From positions 9,987-73,986 of the forward strand of contig JAHBMJ010003220.1 of NCBI GenBank assembly GCA_018398765.1: a stretch of 64,000 bases of DNA, written 5' to 3'. Of this stretch, positions 45,941-59,379 are shown piece by piece (position 1 is the stretch's first letter; each line of letters begins with the position of its first letter). This DNA comes from Chromera velia. Taxonomy: Eukaryota; Sar; Chromeraceae. A program made the translations under genes and the position numbers. Under the pieces are notes generated by a model, which did no database searches, was not told where the DNA came from, and saw only the letters and a list, made by a program, of their open reading frames with translations.

Positions 45941-47107
45941 TTTGACTCCTTTCTTGTGGAAACCTTCATAGTTCTGCATCATTTTTTAAATGCTCCATTG
46001 AGTAAGTACAAACACAAATTTCTCTTCTGCAGTCTCTTGTCCGTGTCGTCTACTCTTTCGGTGCGTGCTTGTTTTCCCGTCTTGTCCTTTGCCTCCTTTC
46101 TTGCAGAACTTGCAGAAGGGCTCGGTGTTGTGGTCTTTCCTTCTCTGCTTCTTCACAGGTGTTGACTGACACGCGTCAAGAAATGTGCACTGTGAGAATC
46201 CGCTGAATGGCCGACGCCGAAAGTACGGTTGAGATATTCTCTCTTTGTCTGTCTGCAGGTCCTGATCGCGAACCGACCCGACAAGTACAGCTGCCACGTG
46301 AGATTCCCTCAAATCTCCTTTGCCAACCAGAGACACCAAAACGATGTGCTCAGGCTCTTTCTGGACACTCTTTACTCAGGAGGCAAGGTCAGAACACAGC
46401 AGAGCAGAGAACTGAGTCGCATCATGTGGAGACGACACGAGAATCACCACCGGCCTCTCACAACAAAATCGTTTCTCCAGTCTACAAATCTCTTTACTTG
46501 TCAGAAAGAGAGTGGTATCATCGACACACCAACCATACACCGATCAGATAGATAGAGGCAACACCTACATGCATACAGAATTCGAACAAAGAGCGAGTAG
46601 AATCTTCGAAACGAATCCCTGCACTCGTGAGACAAGACGCCGGCAGTGGGACGTCAGAGAAGCAGAAAGGCGCAAGGAACAGTCGAATCATTTTCCATTT
46701 GTCAACTCCTTTCCTCCTCTCCTTTAGCCCCTCTTTCCGAATGGCCCCTTCCTTCTTCCTCTCCCTCCAGACGAACATCCTCACAGACGGAGACCCAGAG
46801 TTAGCGTCTGCTAGTGAGAAGAGCGGCGCAATGCGCGCGAAGGCCTTCACAGACAGGGGGAGGCCAGAGGTGAACGCGGTGATCGACAGGGCCCCCTACA
46901 CAAGCTTCCAACTTCTTCGCGGTCAGTCGGTAGGGGTGGGTGAGAAAAGAGGGGAGGGAGTATTGGGTCTGTCCGTTCGTCTCCTGCCTGTTTTTTTGCT
47001 CTTCTCTTGGTCTTCACTTCCCCTCTTTACCCATCAATCCGCACTACTTTCCTTCTCCCTCTATTGACTCTTCTTCTTTCCATGAAGTCTTCTGTCTCTC
47101 CTTTTGA

Positions 47108-47164
<57 letters not shown>

Positions 47165-47955
47165 CTCCGTTCGCATGCAAGCTGAGGGATGGACAGCCTG
47201 CCGAGGACTCAACGCTGGTCCCGTACACGTGGCCTCCATGGAAGTCAGTCTGTCTGTCAGCATGCGGGTGTGTGTGCACAGACAGACCGTTTTGGAGTTT
47301 TGTTTTGTTGTAGTCACTGTTGCTGTCTGGATCGGCGCCGTAGCAGTGATTGCACCGCGTGCTGTGCAAAGAGAGTAGTGGGTGAGAGGGCGCTTCGATG
47401 GGTGGGTGGGTGGGTGGGTGAAAGAGTGAACGTGAGGGAGCGAGTCACTGAAGGAGTGAGGGAAATGAAACACTGCCCGTAGAGGGGCAATGCAGACATC
47501 AGGGGGTGCAGGGGGGTGAAAGGTAGGCCAGTCAAATACAGAAACAAAACGCTGAATGTTGTGGAATCGAGTTGGTCTGGTCTGGTTTTAAGGTTTATCG
47601 TATGGGTGAATGTCTGAAGATGAAGTTCTCTCTCTGTTCATGCAGGAACGACGAGCGCACCTTCTTTGCGTCTTTCGTGGAGCCTCTCTACGCCTCCCCT
47701 TCTGCAACCACGGACATCGAGGAGATCTGTGCGAGGAGGGAGGACGTGAGGACAGTCAGAGAACTGCACCAGAGAAGCAGAGGGGGCACGGCAGCGTTGT
47801 GGGGATTCGTGAAGAGACCAGGATCTGGGGGTCAGTCTGTTGCGTGGAGTCGGTGTCGCCATGGAAGTCGATTTGTTTGCTTGTAGAGTATCCGGAGAGT
47901 GAACTGGCAGTTTTTTTTTCTTCCGTTGATTTCTTCTCTTCCCTCATCTCGACTT

Positions 47956-47995
<40 letters not shown>

Positions 47996-48485
47996 TGTAT
48001 GTGTGTGTCTTCTGGCCGTCCGCCGACTTTTCCTGATTCTCAGTCTTCCCTTCCATCTCTCTCCCTCCTCTGCGCCTCTCTTTCTTTCTTTCTGCAGCTG
48101 GAGGAGGGGGTGACTCTTTGAACTTGTTCAGTCCCCAATTTGTGAAGGGAAAGGGGTTGGAGAGAAAGGGAGAGCGAGAGGGAGAGAAGGCTTCTTCAAA
48201 GAGGAACAAAAAGAGCTCCCCGGGAGCGATGGATGACCTCGAGGATGTCTCTGGTACTTCCGAACGCGTCGTTCTGGCAGGTTTGTCTATCTGTCTGTCT
48301 GCCTGTTTGTCCGTCCGTCCGTCCGTCCGTCCGTCTGTCCGTCTGTCCGTCTGTCTGTCTGTCTGTCTGTCTGCCTGTCTGTCTGTCTGTCTGTCTGCTC
48401 TCTTGGTCTTTTCCACGCCCCGTCTCTCTGTGTGAGTGAGTGAGTGAGTAAGTGGGTGAGTGAGTCAGTGAGTCAGTGGGTCAGT

Positions 48486-48530
<45 letters not shown>

Positions 48531-51212
48531 CGTGCGTGCGAGCGTGTGAGCGTGCGTGCGTGCGTTCGTTCGTGCGTGCGTGCGTGCGTGTGTGTGTGTG
48601 TGTGTGTCAAAATCAGCTGAATGTTTGTTCAGACAACAGGAAAGAGAACGACAGGTCAAATTTCTTCCCATCCAAGTGTACTGAAGGAATGCTGCACATG
48701 CATCCATGGCATGTTCCTGACATGATGATGATGCGAACATGCAGACACGCAAACAAAACAAAAATCCGGTCGATGGAGAAAGAGAAAGCATCAAATGTAT
48801 CGGCCTTTTTGTTTGTGCAGCAAGCATCTTCAGTCTTTTCTCCTCCCTTTCCTAGATCTCATTTTCTGCTGAATGTATGCAGGTCTATCTGATGTTGCAA
48901 TCTTCCGAACTCTGCTCAACGACCTGCACCCTTCTCGGGCTTCTGACTGGTACTCTTGGTTTCGTGTGTGCGGCATCTGCTGGACACTGTTGGAGTCGGG
49001 GAAGGTCAGCCGCTTTGTCTGAAGGAGGGTTTTTTGCTTTTGGGGGTTCTTTGGGAGCCCCAAGGTTCCTCCGGAGGCCAACGGAGGTACACAGGTTTCC
49101 TTCTTTCTCTCTTGCTGCACGTTCTGCTATTTTCTGTTTGTCACGAGGGATGCCTCAGCTCATGCATGAATTTTGGAGACTCGACATCTACTGTTTCCGT
49201 CGATTGGCAACAGGGGTAGAAAGCTTCGGGTTGGTAGCGAGTATTGTTAGTTTGGCGGGTGAAGTTGGCATGAGAATCCTTGGAGGGAAAGAGAGCGGGA
49301 GATGAAAATGAATCTGAATCTATGAGAGAAGCAAAACGAAACGGCGTCTTTCCACCCGTGTGTTCACCTGCACTGTGGACATTCAGGCAAGTGAAGAAGC
49401 GACTGCAGACACATGGGAAGCCTTCTTTGCTTGGTCAAAGGTGAGTGTCGTAGGTGACCGGAGAAACAAAAGGTTGAGAGATGAACTCAGTTCCCTTTGT
49501 CACTTTCTGCCTCTTGGCTTGACCCACTTGTCTCTCTTTCTCTTCAGTCTTGCTTGCGGTGGCGCTTTCCTTGTCTTCTTGAATGGTACTCACTCTCTTC
49601 TTTGGCCCTCTCCTCTGCGTGCTGCTGTCGCCGTTACGACGTGTCTTGTCAACGCGCAAACGAGAAACGAAACAGGAAAAGCAAAAGAGAAGAAAGCAAC
49701 ATGGCAGCGGGTCTGTCGGTGAACTCGGAAGGAAGTGGAAGGATGGAATGGCCTCTCTCCCTTGCCTTCCTACATGGAGCCTTCCCTCCCCCCCCATGCA
49801 TCTCTCTATCTCCTTTCCTTCTCCGAATGCTCTTCCCCAACTGCCCTCCCACTCTCCCTCCCTCTTTGCCTGTTTCTCTCTCTGCTGCACTGCGCAGTCA
49901 GGAGGTCAATCAATCGATCTATCTCCTCTTCCTGTCTTGCCATCGTTGATGCAGTCATGTCACCTCTACAGATTTCCCAAAATAATCAATCTCACGAAAA
50001 TCTGGCACAAAACAGAATACGGTCTAAAGCTCCTTCCTCTCTTGACCGATTGATTCTGCAGCAATACACGGACTTCGACGAGGCCGAGAACATCAAGATG
50101 GTCGAAAAAAACGAGGGTGGGTGAGGGAGTGGGCGAGTTGGAGATTGGATGGGTGGAATCTTTTATTTTGGGAGAGTGATGGTGAAAAACAAAACGCAGC
50201 GGGTAAAATGAGAGGGTGGAGTCATCTCAAATCCATTTGACTCAGGTCGCTCCATTTGGTTTTGTTCTGGGAACACAGGAAGGAGATTGGGATGAGCATT
50301 CATCGCAAAGCCCAGGGGAGCCTCTGGCATTCAGACGGACGCAGACTATCCTTTTTTCTCTTCTCTCTTCTTTCCTCCCCTCCTTCGCAGGACGACCGTT
50401 CGCGTGGGCACAGGGCCGCCGCACTCTCCTGCAGATGGCAGAGCACGACAATCCAGGCAAAGCGGTGGGTCCGTTTTTTGCGCTGTGTGTGCGCATGTAG
50501 GGATACTGGACGGTTGCGGACAATGAGTGCACCAAGCGATCCCCTCTAAAAAGCTTCGTGTTTTAGAGATCGATTTGGACGGTTGATGGATTTTCTTTCC
50601 TGGATGATCGCGGGGGGCATTCAACTTTGGGGCGGTGTCTGTCTATCGGAGTGGTTTTGTGGTGTGGCAGTGGGTGGAGAAAATAGAACGTGCATGTGCG
50701 GAAAGAATGTACTGGTCAGAGAGGGGCCCGCCTGAGAGGAGACAGCCAGATCAAGAGACGACGTGTGTGTTTTGCGTGCGTCAGTCATTGGGCGTGGTTT
50801 TTGTTTTCAATCCACTGCCTGCATGGAAAATTCTGCATCTGTCTCAGTTTGCTCGTCCGTTGCTTTTCTTACCGTGCATCTATCATGTTCCCGTCCCTCT
50901 TCCCTTTCCCTTCCGTTTGATTGATTTGGATTGCAGTACATTCTGTTGGATGACGCGAACAAGACCATCCACTCCCTCTACGCCGCACAGACGCACTCCT
51001 CCATCGGGGAAGCATGGGGGCATTGGGGTGGTGAGGTTGTGTCTTCTTTTTCTTCTTCTTTGGGGGTATCTGGGGGGCAGAGGAGGGGGGGAATGGGGGC
51101 GGGGAGAGTTGGGAGAGGGGGAGTGGGTGGTCAGATGAACAACATGAGGCTGGAAGTGGCTGCTGATTCCTTTGGGGAGAACGCGGGGGTTGTACTTGAT
51201 CATCGTGCGTGA
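44162..51212 (+). CDS. PrimPol-like archaeo-eukaryotic primase with PriCT/D5_N-like C-terminus, probably mitochondrial, 14 exons
   Basis: DNA primase/polymerase of the AEP superfamily, like PrimPol, which primes or bypasses damage. Fourteen exons keep phase and give 628 residues: 44162-44335, 44536-44858, 45376-45430, 45751-45798, 46259-46387, 46771-46921, 47165-47222, 47646-47830, 48098-48280, 48883-49004, 49387-49440, 50062-50116, 50391-50464, 50937-51212. The first exon is a mitochondrial-type presequence ([16 protein letters not shown], Arg/Ser-rich, no acids until later). Catalytic motif I is CLYFDLDSS (Asp162, Asp164), motif [10 protein letters not shown] (Ser211, His213) and motif [12 protein letters not shown] (Asp282). 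After a basic linker the C-terminus has [27 protein letters not shown] and [14 protein letters not shown], the pattern of PriCT/D5_N helical modules. I see no Cys/His zinc knuckle of animal PrimPol and no helicase ATPase. The last exon (Gly-rich end) is the least certain. Confidence 0.8.
45097..45163. repeat. (CT)n(GT)n tract in a primase intron
   Basis: Sense-strand CT then GT units between exons 2 and 3 of the primase gene. Comparable tracts sit at 47109-47163 (ending in the exon 7 acceptor), 47957-48008 and 48487-48607. One tract at 45887-45935 has the opposite sense, (CA)n(GA)n. Confidence 0.9.
48285..48607. repeat. (GTCT)n, (GTGA)n, (GT)n and (GTGC)n array in primase intron 9
   Basis: Successive blocks of related tetranucleotides and dinucleotides suggest stepwise slippage from one seed. 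No coding sequence within. Confidence 0.9.
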
Positions 51213-51890
51213 GTGAATTAAGAACGTGTACTTATAGAAGGATGTCGATGGCAAACGGCATATCTACCCCCGTCTCTCTTGCATCTTGTGACACACTATC
51301 GCACGCGACTTTGTCGAGAACTTGTATGCAGGGATCAGATGTGTTGCACGGAGCACAGAGAAAGCAACAAGCAAAAGGGAGAGACAATTGTAATGCTCAC
51401 CTGTTTCCCTTCCTCTTCTCGGTTTTTGCGCGAAGACTGAATTTTTTTTTTTCATTCCACTGAAAGTTCCGCCCCTGTCTCTGACTGCATGTCGTCGTGA
51501 TGGAAGGAGAAAATGAAATTGAGTTCCTGTTGTGATTCCAACAACGCGCTGAGGAAAGATGGAAGGGTGCTTTCTTGTTTATGCTAGGCAGAGAGGAGAA
51601 GAGAGGGACTCCCATTGAAGTCCGCATCGGGTGAAGGGGGGGGNNNNGAAGGGGGGGGGGGGATTGGAGCGATGGGAGTGCCAGGGCACCTTCTGCTGTA
51701 GATGCACAAATCCATCCGCATGACCTGATTTCTTTTCATAGGCATCGACCCTCTGATCGAGGTTGTGGATCGAAAAACAAGTGCCTGCCTGTCCCACGCA
51801 GTCTGCCATCGGGCAGGTGGCTGAGGGCCTGGACGGTAGCATTTCGATCGCGGGGTTGTTGATCGCTCTTCACATTCGATGATGCTGCCT
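51213..51890. other. 3' flank of the primase gene with a scaffold gap
   Basis: No supported gene. A G-rich run around four N (51644-51647) marks an assembly gap in a homopolymer. Short frames on both strands lack motifs. Confidence 0.4.
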
Positions 51891-52796
51891 CCGTACAGAA
51901 TTAAATTCCAATGAAATTCAATTTCTTCGCAGAGAGGAGTGGGGGGGGAACAAAAACAAGGGTGTAGGTAGCGGATAGCTATATCTAGTTAGGGGACTCT
52001 TTCACGCAGAATTTGCAGCAGAAACATGATGAACGGGCCTGAAAACAGGCTAGTGCAGAGGTCGGTAGCGGTTGGTAGTTTAGCCGATACCTGTGGGAAA
52101 AATTTTTATAGTATTTTATGGTTAGAATAAAAAGTTTTTGTTTTATCGGGAGCTAGATCGGGAGAAAGGTCCAAAAAATATTTTTCAAAGCTGATTAACT
52201 ACAAGTTTTTGACTTTAGTAGATTTGACTAGCTGCTCAGGTTATATATACTAGTAGATCTAGATGCTCTAGTATTAGCGGCGCTGAGCTAGGTAAGATCA
52301 GTTAGCTAGGTAAGAACTGTTAGATAATTTGAAAGCTCCAATCTTTTGTACAATATCTAGAGTAGTAATTGAGTGAATTCAATTGAATTAAACGTTGTTT
52401 TAGGAATAAAAACTGCCTTGTGTGTTGCTGCTAAAAGATAGAAGCCTAGAAATACTAGGGCCGTAACTGGGCTGATAGCGATAACATACGATGATGATGA
52501 TGGTACGTTGGTTTCCCAAAAAAATAGAAATCTGAAGCTAGATCTGATTCAATCTGAAACAGATTGCAGTGCCCACCGTGAGAGTTCTTATAGATTTCCC
52601 GAGGATCTCACTAGGATTTCCTAAGGACCAATTAATTATTTTCCACAGATTTTCTAACAATTTCCATAATTTTTTGTAGGGCATTTATGAATTGAACGAC
52701 ATGAGTGAATTTTAAGACGCTGAGTCTCAAATAGTGGCAGTGTGGCACCATAGCGGAAACTTGAATGCACCGCACAAGTAGTTTTCTGGAATTAAT
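51891..52796. other. AT-rich intergenic island 6 (between convergent genes)
   Basis: AT-rich spacer with CTAGCTAG-type words and no gene. It lies between the end of the + primase gene and the end of the - archaemetzincin gene. Confidence 0.7.
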
Positions 52797-53139
52797 TCAT
52801 CTTTCAGCCTGAGCTCCGTGCCGCGGTGCCCTTTCCGATTCAAGGTAGTCGATCCGCTCTTTCAGCCACTGCAGCTCATTTTGCTCGCAATACCACAGTT
52901 GCTTGAACTCCCTTTCCCAGAACGCAAAAATGTCCTTGTAACGTGTCAAGACGTCAAATCCGCACAGCCGGTGCACCTTCCGGAGGCAGACGGGGCACAG
53001 AAAGTGCGGCTGGGAGAAATCCTCTTCCAGGTGCCCGCTGCCGTTCATGCAGCACTGGAAGAAGACGCAGTGATCGAGGCCCAACATGTGTCCGAGTTCG
53101 TGTACAGCCTGCAGGCAATGCATGCTCATACACTGAATG

Positions 53140-53183
<44 letters not shown>

Positions 53184-54872
53184 TGCGTGCAGGTCTTCCA
53201 AACAAAACCTGCAAAAGACAATGTCTGTCTGTCTGTCCGTCCGTCCGTCGGTCTGTCTGCCTGTCTGTCCCTCTGTCGTTCTGATCAACCAGGTACTTGC
53301 TTCTAAGTTTCTCGTCATCAATCGACGGACATCTCGCTACCCTCCACACTCACTGGCTGGCCTGTTTAACCACCTCTGCAAGAGGACCAACTGGCTGCCT
53401 TCTGATCAAGCGAAGGATTGTAAACAAGGGCATGTCCGTGCATGAAACAAGAGGCACAAAGGCATACAGTACCCCCCTCATCCTTCCTGTGGAGCCTCTC
53501 GTTCAATTCCCGCCCATAAGAAAAACGAAGGAACAAAGAAATTAAGCACTGCTCTTTCAGAACCAGTTGAGTGAGTGATCAATCAATCAACTATGTTTCC
53601 CCTCCTTTCCTTTCCTTTTCAACGTTTCATTTGTATCCTTGTCTGTCTGTCCTGCAGTGAACTCACCAGACGAGAGGAGCGCTCCAACAGAGTTTTCTGT
53701 CTCTCCATCTCCTTCGTATTCTCTTCCTTGTCTCCCTCTCCTTCTTCTCCCTCCTCGCTGTCGCTCTGTCCCTCTCCTTTCTCATCCCTCTGTCCCCCCA
53801 TCTCTTCGTCTTCGTCCTCCTGCACTCTCCCCTCCTCCCGCCCTTTGTCTTCCTTCTCCCCCTCCCCTCCTTCCCCTCCCTTTTCCTCCCCGTCATTATC
53901 CGCCCCTTTGTCTCCTGGCTGGCCCCCCCCTCTTTTCTCTCCCTTGCCTTCCTTTGATCCTGCGGGGGGGGTTTCTTTCCGTCTTTTTTTCTTAGCCGCA
54001 CCTTCCCTCCCTCCTCTTCCTGTCTCTTCCCCTTCTTCTTCCTCTTCCACGCAGACGTCGTGCCAGAACTCCGTCGAGAAGGACAGGTGCGGGTCGTACC
54101 GGTAGAAACTGAAAACTCCCACACGCGCATTCCCATCTGCCATCCCGGCAACAAACAGGTCTGGCTGCGTCTCAAAAAGATCGTAAGGAGTGAGGACGAG
54201 CAAACAGAGCGCGTCTGGGGGCATCACCCCAGGACCCCTCAGCGCTCGCAGCACAGAATCGACCTCAATTTGGACATGGTTCGACTCTGTCGCTCTACGA
54301 AACTTCAAGTCCTTTTTCTTTTCAATCTCTCCGTCTCCATTTTTCTTCACCAGTATTGCTTTTCTGTCGTCCACCTCGATCAGAAGAGAGTCTAGCGTTT
54401 CGACTCGCAGGCCTTTGTAGAAGATCCGAACATACTCAAGCAGGGCTGCAAATTCAAATCTGGCTAGCTCTTGTTTTCCCCCACACACCACATAGACCTT
54501 TCCTGATGGGTATCTGCCTTGAAGATACTCTCCAGAGGAAACAAATCCCCAACTTGGCGGCACCTTGCTCCCCTTTCTTTTGGATATCCATGGACATTGC
54601 TCCAAAAAGTCTGCATATGTCTGTGGGTCCTCATTTACTTGAGCAAGCCAATCAAGTTCGCTTTTGGGTTTTGGCACCAGTGAAAAATGGACCGTGACTC
54701 TGAACTCGGGGGGGCACTCTTCTCCTCTCCCCTTCTCGTCTCCGGAACTCTTGTCAAGACCCGCAGAGGAGAAGCCGACGGCCTCAGCTCCCCGCTGGCG
54801 CGTTGGAGGACGGAACCCTCTGACCCAGGGGATAGCAGGGGAACGACTCCGCTTCTTTGCTCTTGGGGACAT
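52797..54872 (-). CDS. Archaemetzincin (AMZ) zinc metalloprotease with an acidic insert
   Basis: Zinc-dependent aminopeptidase/protease of the archaelysin family. Exon 1 runs from ATG at 54872 (MSPRAKKRSRSP) to 53667, exactly 402 codons, and ends at donor GTGAGT. Its second half has the N-terminal AMZ core: CLLVLTPYDLF and RVGVFSFYRYDP. A roughly 120-residue Glu/Lys/Gly-rich insert follows (about 53690-54050). One or two small exons lie near 53290-53420 (candidate IDDEKLRSKYL). The last exon 52797-53132 has the active site HELGHMLGLDHC, then CCMNGSG, the downstream Cys pair PVCLRKVH, and a helical tail ending at 52797. All zinc ligands and the catalytic Glu are present, as are the family's structural cysteines. 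The intron before the last exon is a (TG)n tract on the sense strand. The order of the small exons is not settled. Confidence 0.8.
53138..53275. repeat. (CA)n and (GTCT)n tracts at the archaemetzincin active-site exon
   Basis: The CA tract is (TG)n on the sense strand and ends a few bases before the acceptor of the exon with HELGH. Confidence 0.9.
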
Positions 54873-55526
54873 GGGGGAACGAGAAAGCACCGCGATTCCG
54901 TCAGGAAAACCTTCCCAATTCTGTCAGACGAGACGTCTCAATGAAATGATCCAACAGAGGCACAAGGGTCTGCTGTAGAAGGCTACCTGTTTGCATACAG
55001 AGCTCCTTGTTATGGGAAGCAGGAGCTGGAAATTAGCCTGGAAGTGTGCAAGACTCTTGGTCGTCGGATTTTCAGTTGCATGACCTTCCGAACTTCGTTC
55101 AAAAGATGTGTCGAGAGATAGATATAGAGATAGACCGCGCGCATCCGTGCACGGCGCGCCCAGGGCTGACGCACGCACATAGTCAGACTTTCGCAGGAAC
55201 AGGGGGCCGGGCGGCCAAATTCTGTATCGATGCATCGGGCATCGATCAAAAGCGCGCCATGCATGCACGCGCCATGCACGAATCCGCCATATATATATAG
55301 TAACGCAATTTGCATGCATGCATTCATCTGAATTATTCATATACGGAGTTGTCGTTTTGATCAATTAATGCAAACTGCAGAAACGCAGCTTTGTCATACA
55401 TTCAAGTCCAGTAGACAATTAAGCACTTCAGTCGATGAAGTTGGATTGGATTGAGTCCAGGACTGACCAGCAGCAGTTTTTCTTTCCTCAGACTTTTGAT
55501 CGGATCGTCGGAAACCTCTATTGATC
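54873..55526. promoter_or_regulatory. Divergent promoter between the archaemetzincin and helical-repeat genes
   Basis: A 650-bp spacer with TGCATGCA at 55260-55267, TGCATGCATGCA at 55311-55322, a GCATCGATCG-type repeat and a short ATATATATA run at about 55290-55299. No island and no gene. Confidence 0.4.
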
Positions 55527-58318
<2,792 letters not shown>

Positions 58319-58545
58319 GTATGCACACAGACAGAGAGAGGGGGGGAGGGAGAGGGGTGGAGGTCGGGGAGGGCACTCTGTCTGTCTCTCTGTGTGTCGA
58401 TGAATGACTGACTGAACACAAAAGTACTGCTCCTTTGCTGAAAGACCTGTCTTTTTCTCTCTCTCGCTTTTGTCTATCGGGTATCTTTCCTTTTTGTTTC
58501 TCGGGTGCACGAGAGCACGGAAACGAAGAGACGGGCGCGAGTCGA

Positions 58546-59297
58546 TGAGTAGGGAGGAGGAGGAGAGAGATCGTGCACACACGGAGAAATGGGAAGAGAG
58601 AGCAATCAAACAAACCGCTCCCTCTGTGTACAGGTTGGATGATAAAGAGGAAAGAGAGACAGAAGCTAGGGTGAAGGCCTGATGTGGTCTCTGTGTTCCC
58701 GCATGTCCCGTTTTAGGTGGGTGCTGCATCAATTCGGACAGAAATTTTTCTTCATTCTCTCCTTCCTCCGTCTCCTCTTTGCCCGACCTCTTTTTCTTTT
58801 CTGGCGATGTACGAGAATAAATCCTCCTTGAAGGAGATGATCTTGAATGTGCCTGCATTTTTGTAAGCATGACATGCGGGCCGACGGAGGAACGAAATCC
58901 TGTAATTCTTTCCTTCCCCTTCCACTTCCACTTCTTCTGCGCCTGCATTCATCCCCCCTTTCCCACCTGCTGACCGAATGCATCGGGTGTACATCGCGCC
59001 TGTCTCACCGTTCGGCCTGGACAGTGTTTGCTCATCGGGCGCTCAATCAAAAGATCCCACCGATCGACCACCGTGGGTCTGCTTGATTCCCCCTCTCTCC
59101 AGTTTTTTGATAAAGGGTCTAAAAGAGTCAGAGCTTGGGCCGACTGGGTCAGTGCCACAGCTAGGCTGCACGAGAAATTAACAGAATGCACAGCCAGTCA
59201 GCAAACCGCTGCTGTCCATGCAGCACTGGAGCCAATTAGCGCGGGAGAATCGGATGTGACCGGCACGCCCACCATCCTGCGGGTTGGGAAGAAGTAG
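58546..59297 (+). CDS. Possible small gene or extra 3' exons with polyadenylation signals
   Basis: Two coding-looking pieces follow the helical-repeat gene. One, at about 58546-58682, reads MSREEEERDRAHTEKWEER and ends at a stop. The other begins after an acceptor near 59101, reads FFDKGSKRVRAWADWV and QQTAAVHAALEP, and stops at 59297. They could be alternative last exons of the upstream gene or a separate short gene. Two AATAAA hexamers follow at 59337-59342 and 59347-59352, a plausible polyadenylation site for either case. Confidence 0.25.
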
Positions 59298-59336
59298 AGA
59301 AGAGAAAAAGAAAAAGGAAAGTATGGATCGACTCAC

Positions 59337-59352
59337 AATAAAGAGCAATAAA
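59337..59352 (+). promoter_or_regulatory. Paired AATAAA polyadenylation signals
   Basis: AATAAA occurs twice, 10 bp apart, 40-50 bp after a stop codon at 59297 and just before the sequence turns AT-rich. This is the clearest polyadenylation context in the window. Confidence 0.45.
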
Positions 59353-59379
59353 GAGCCGAAGAGTAGCATCTGTTACTGA

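Noticed and set aside
48285-48607. CRISPR-like or telomere-like array
   Set aside because: Blocks are pure tetra- and dinucleotide slippage without unique spacers, inside an intron.
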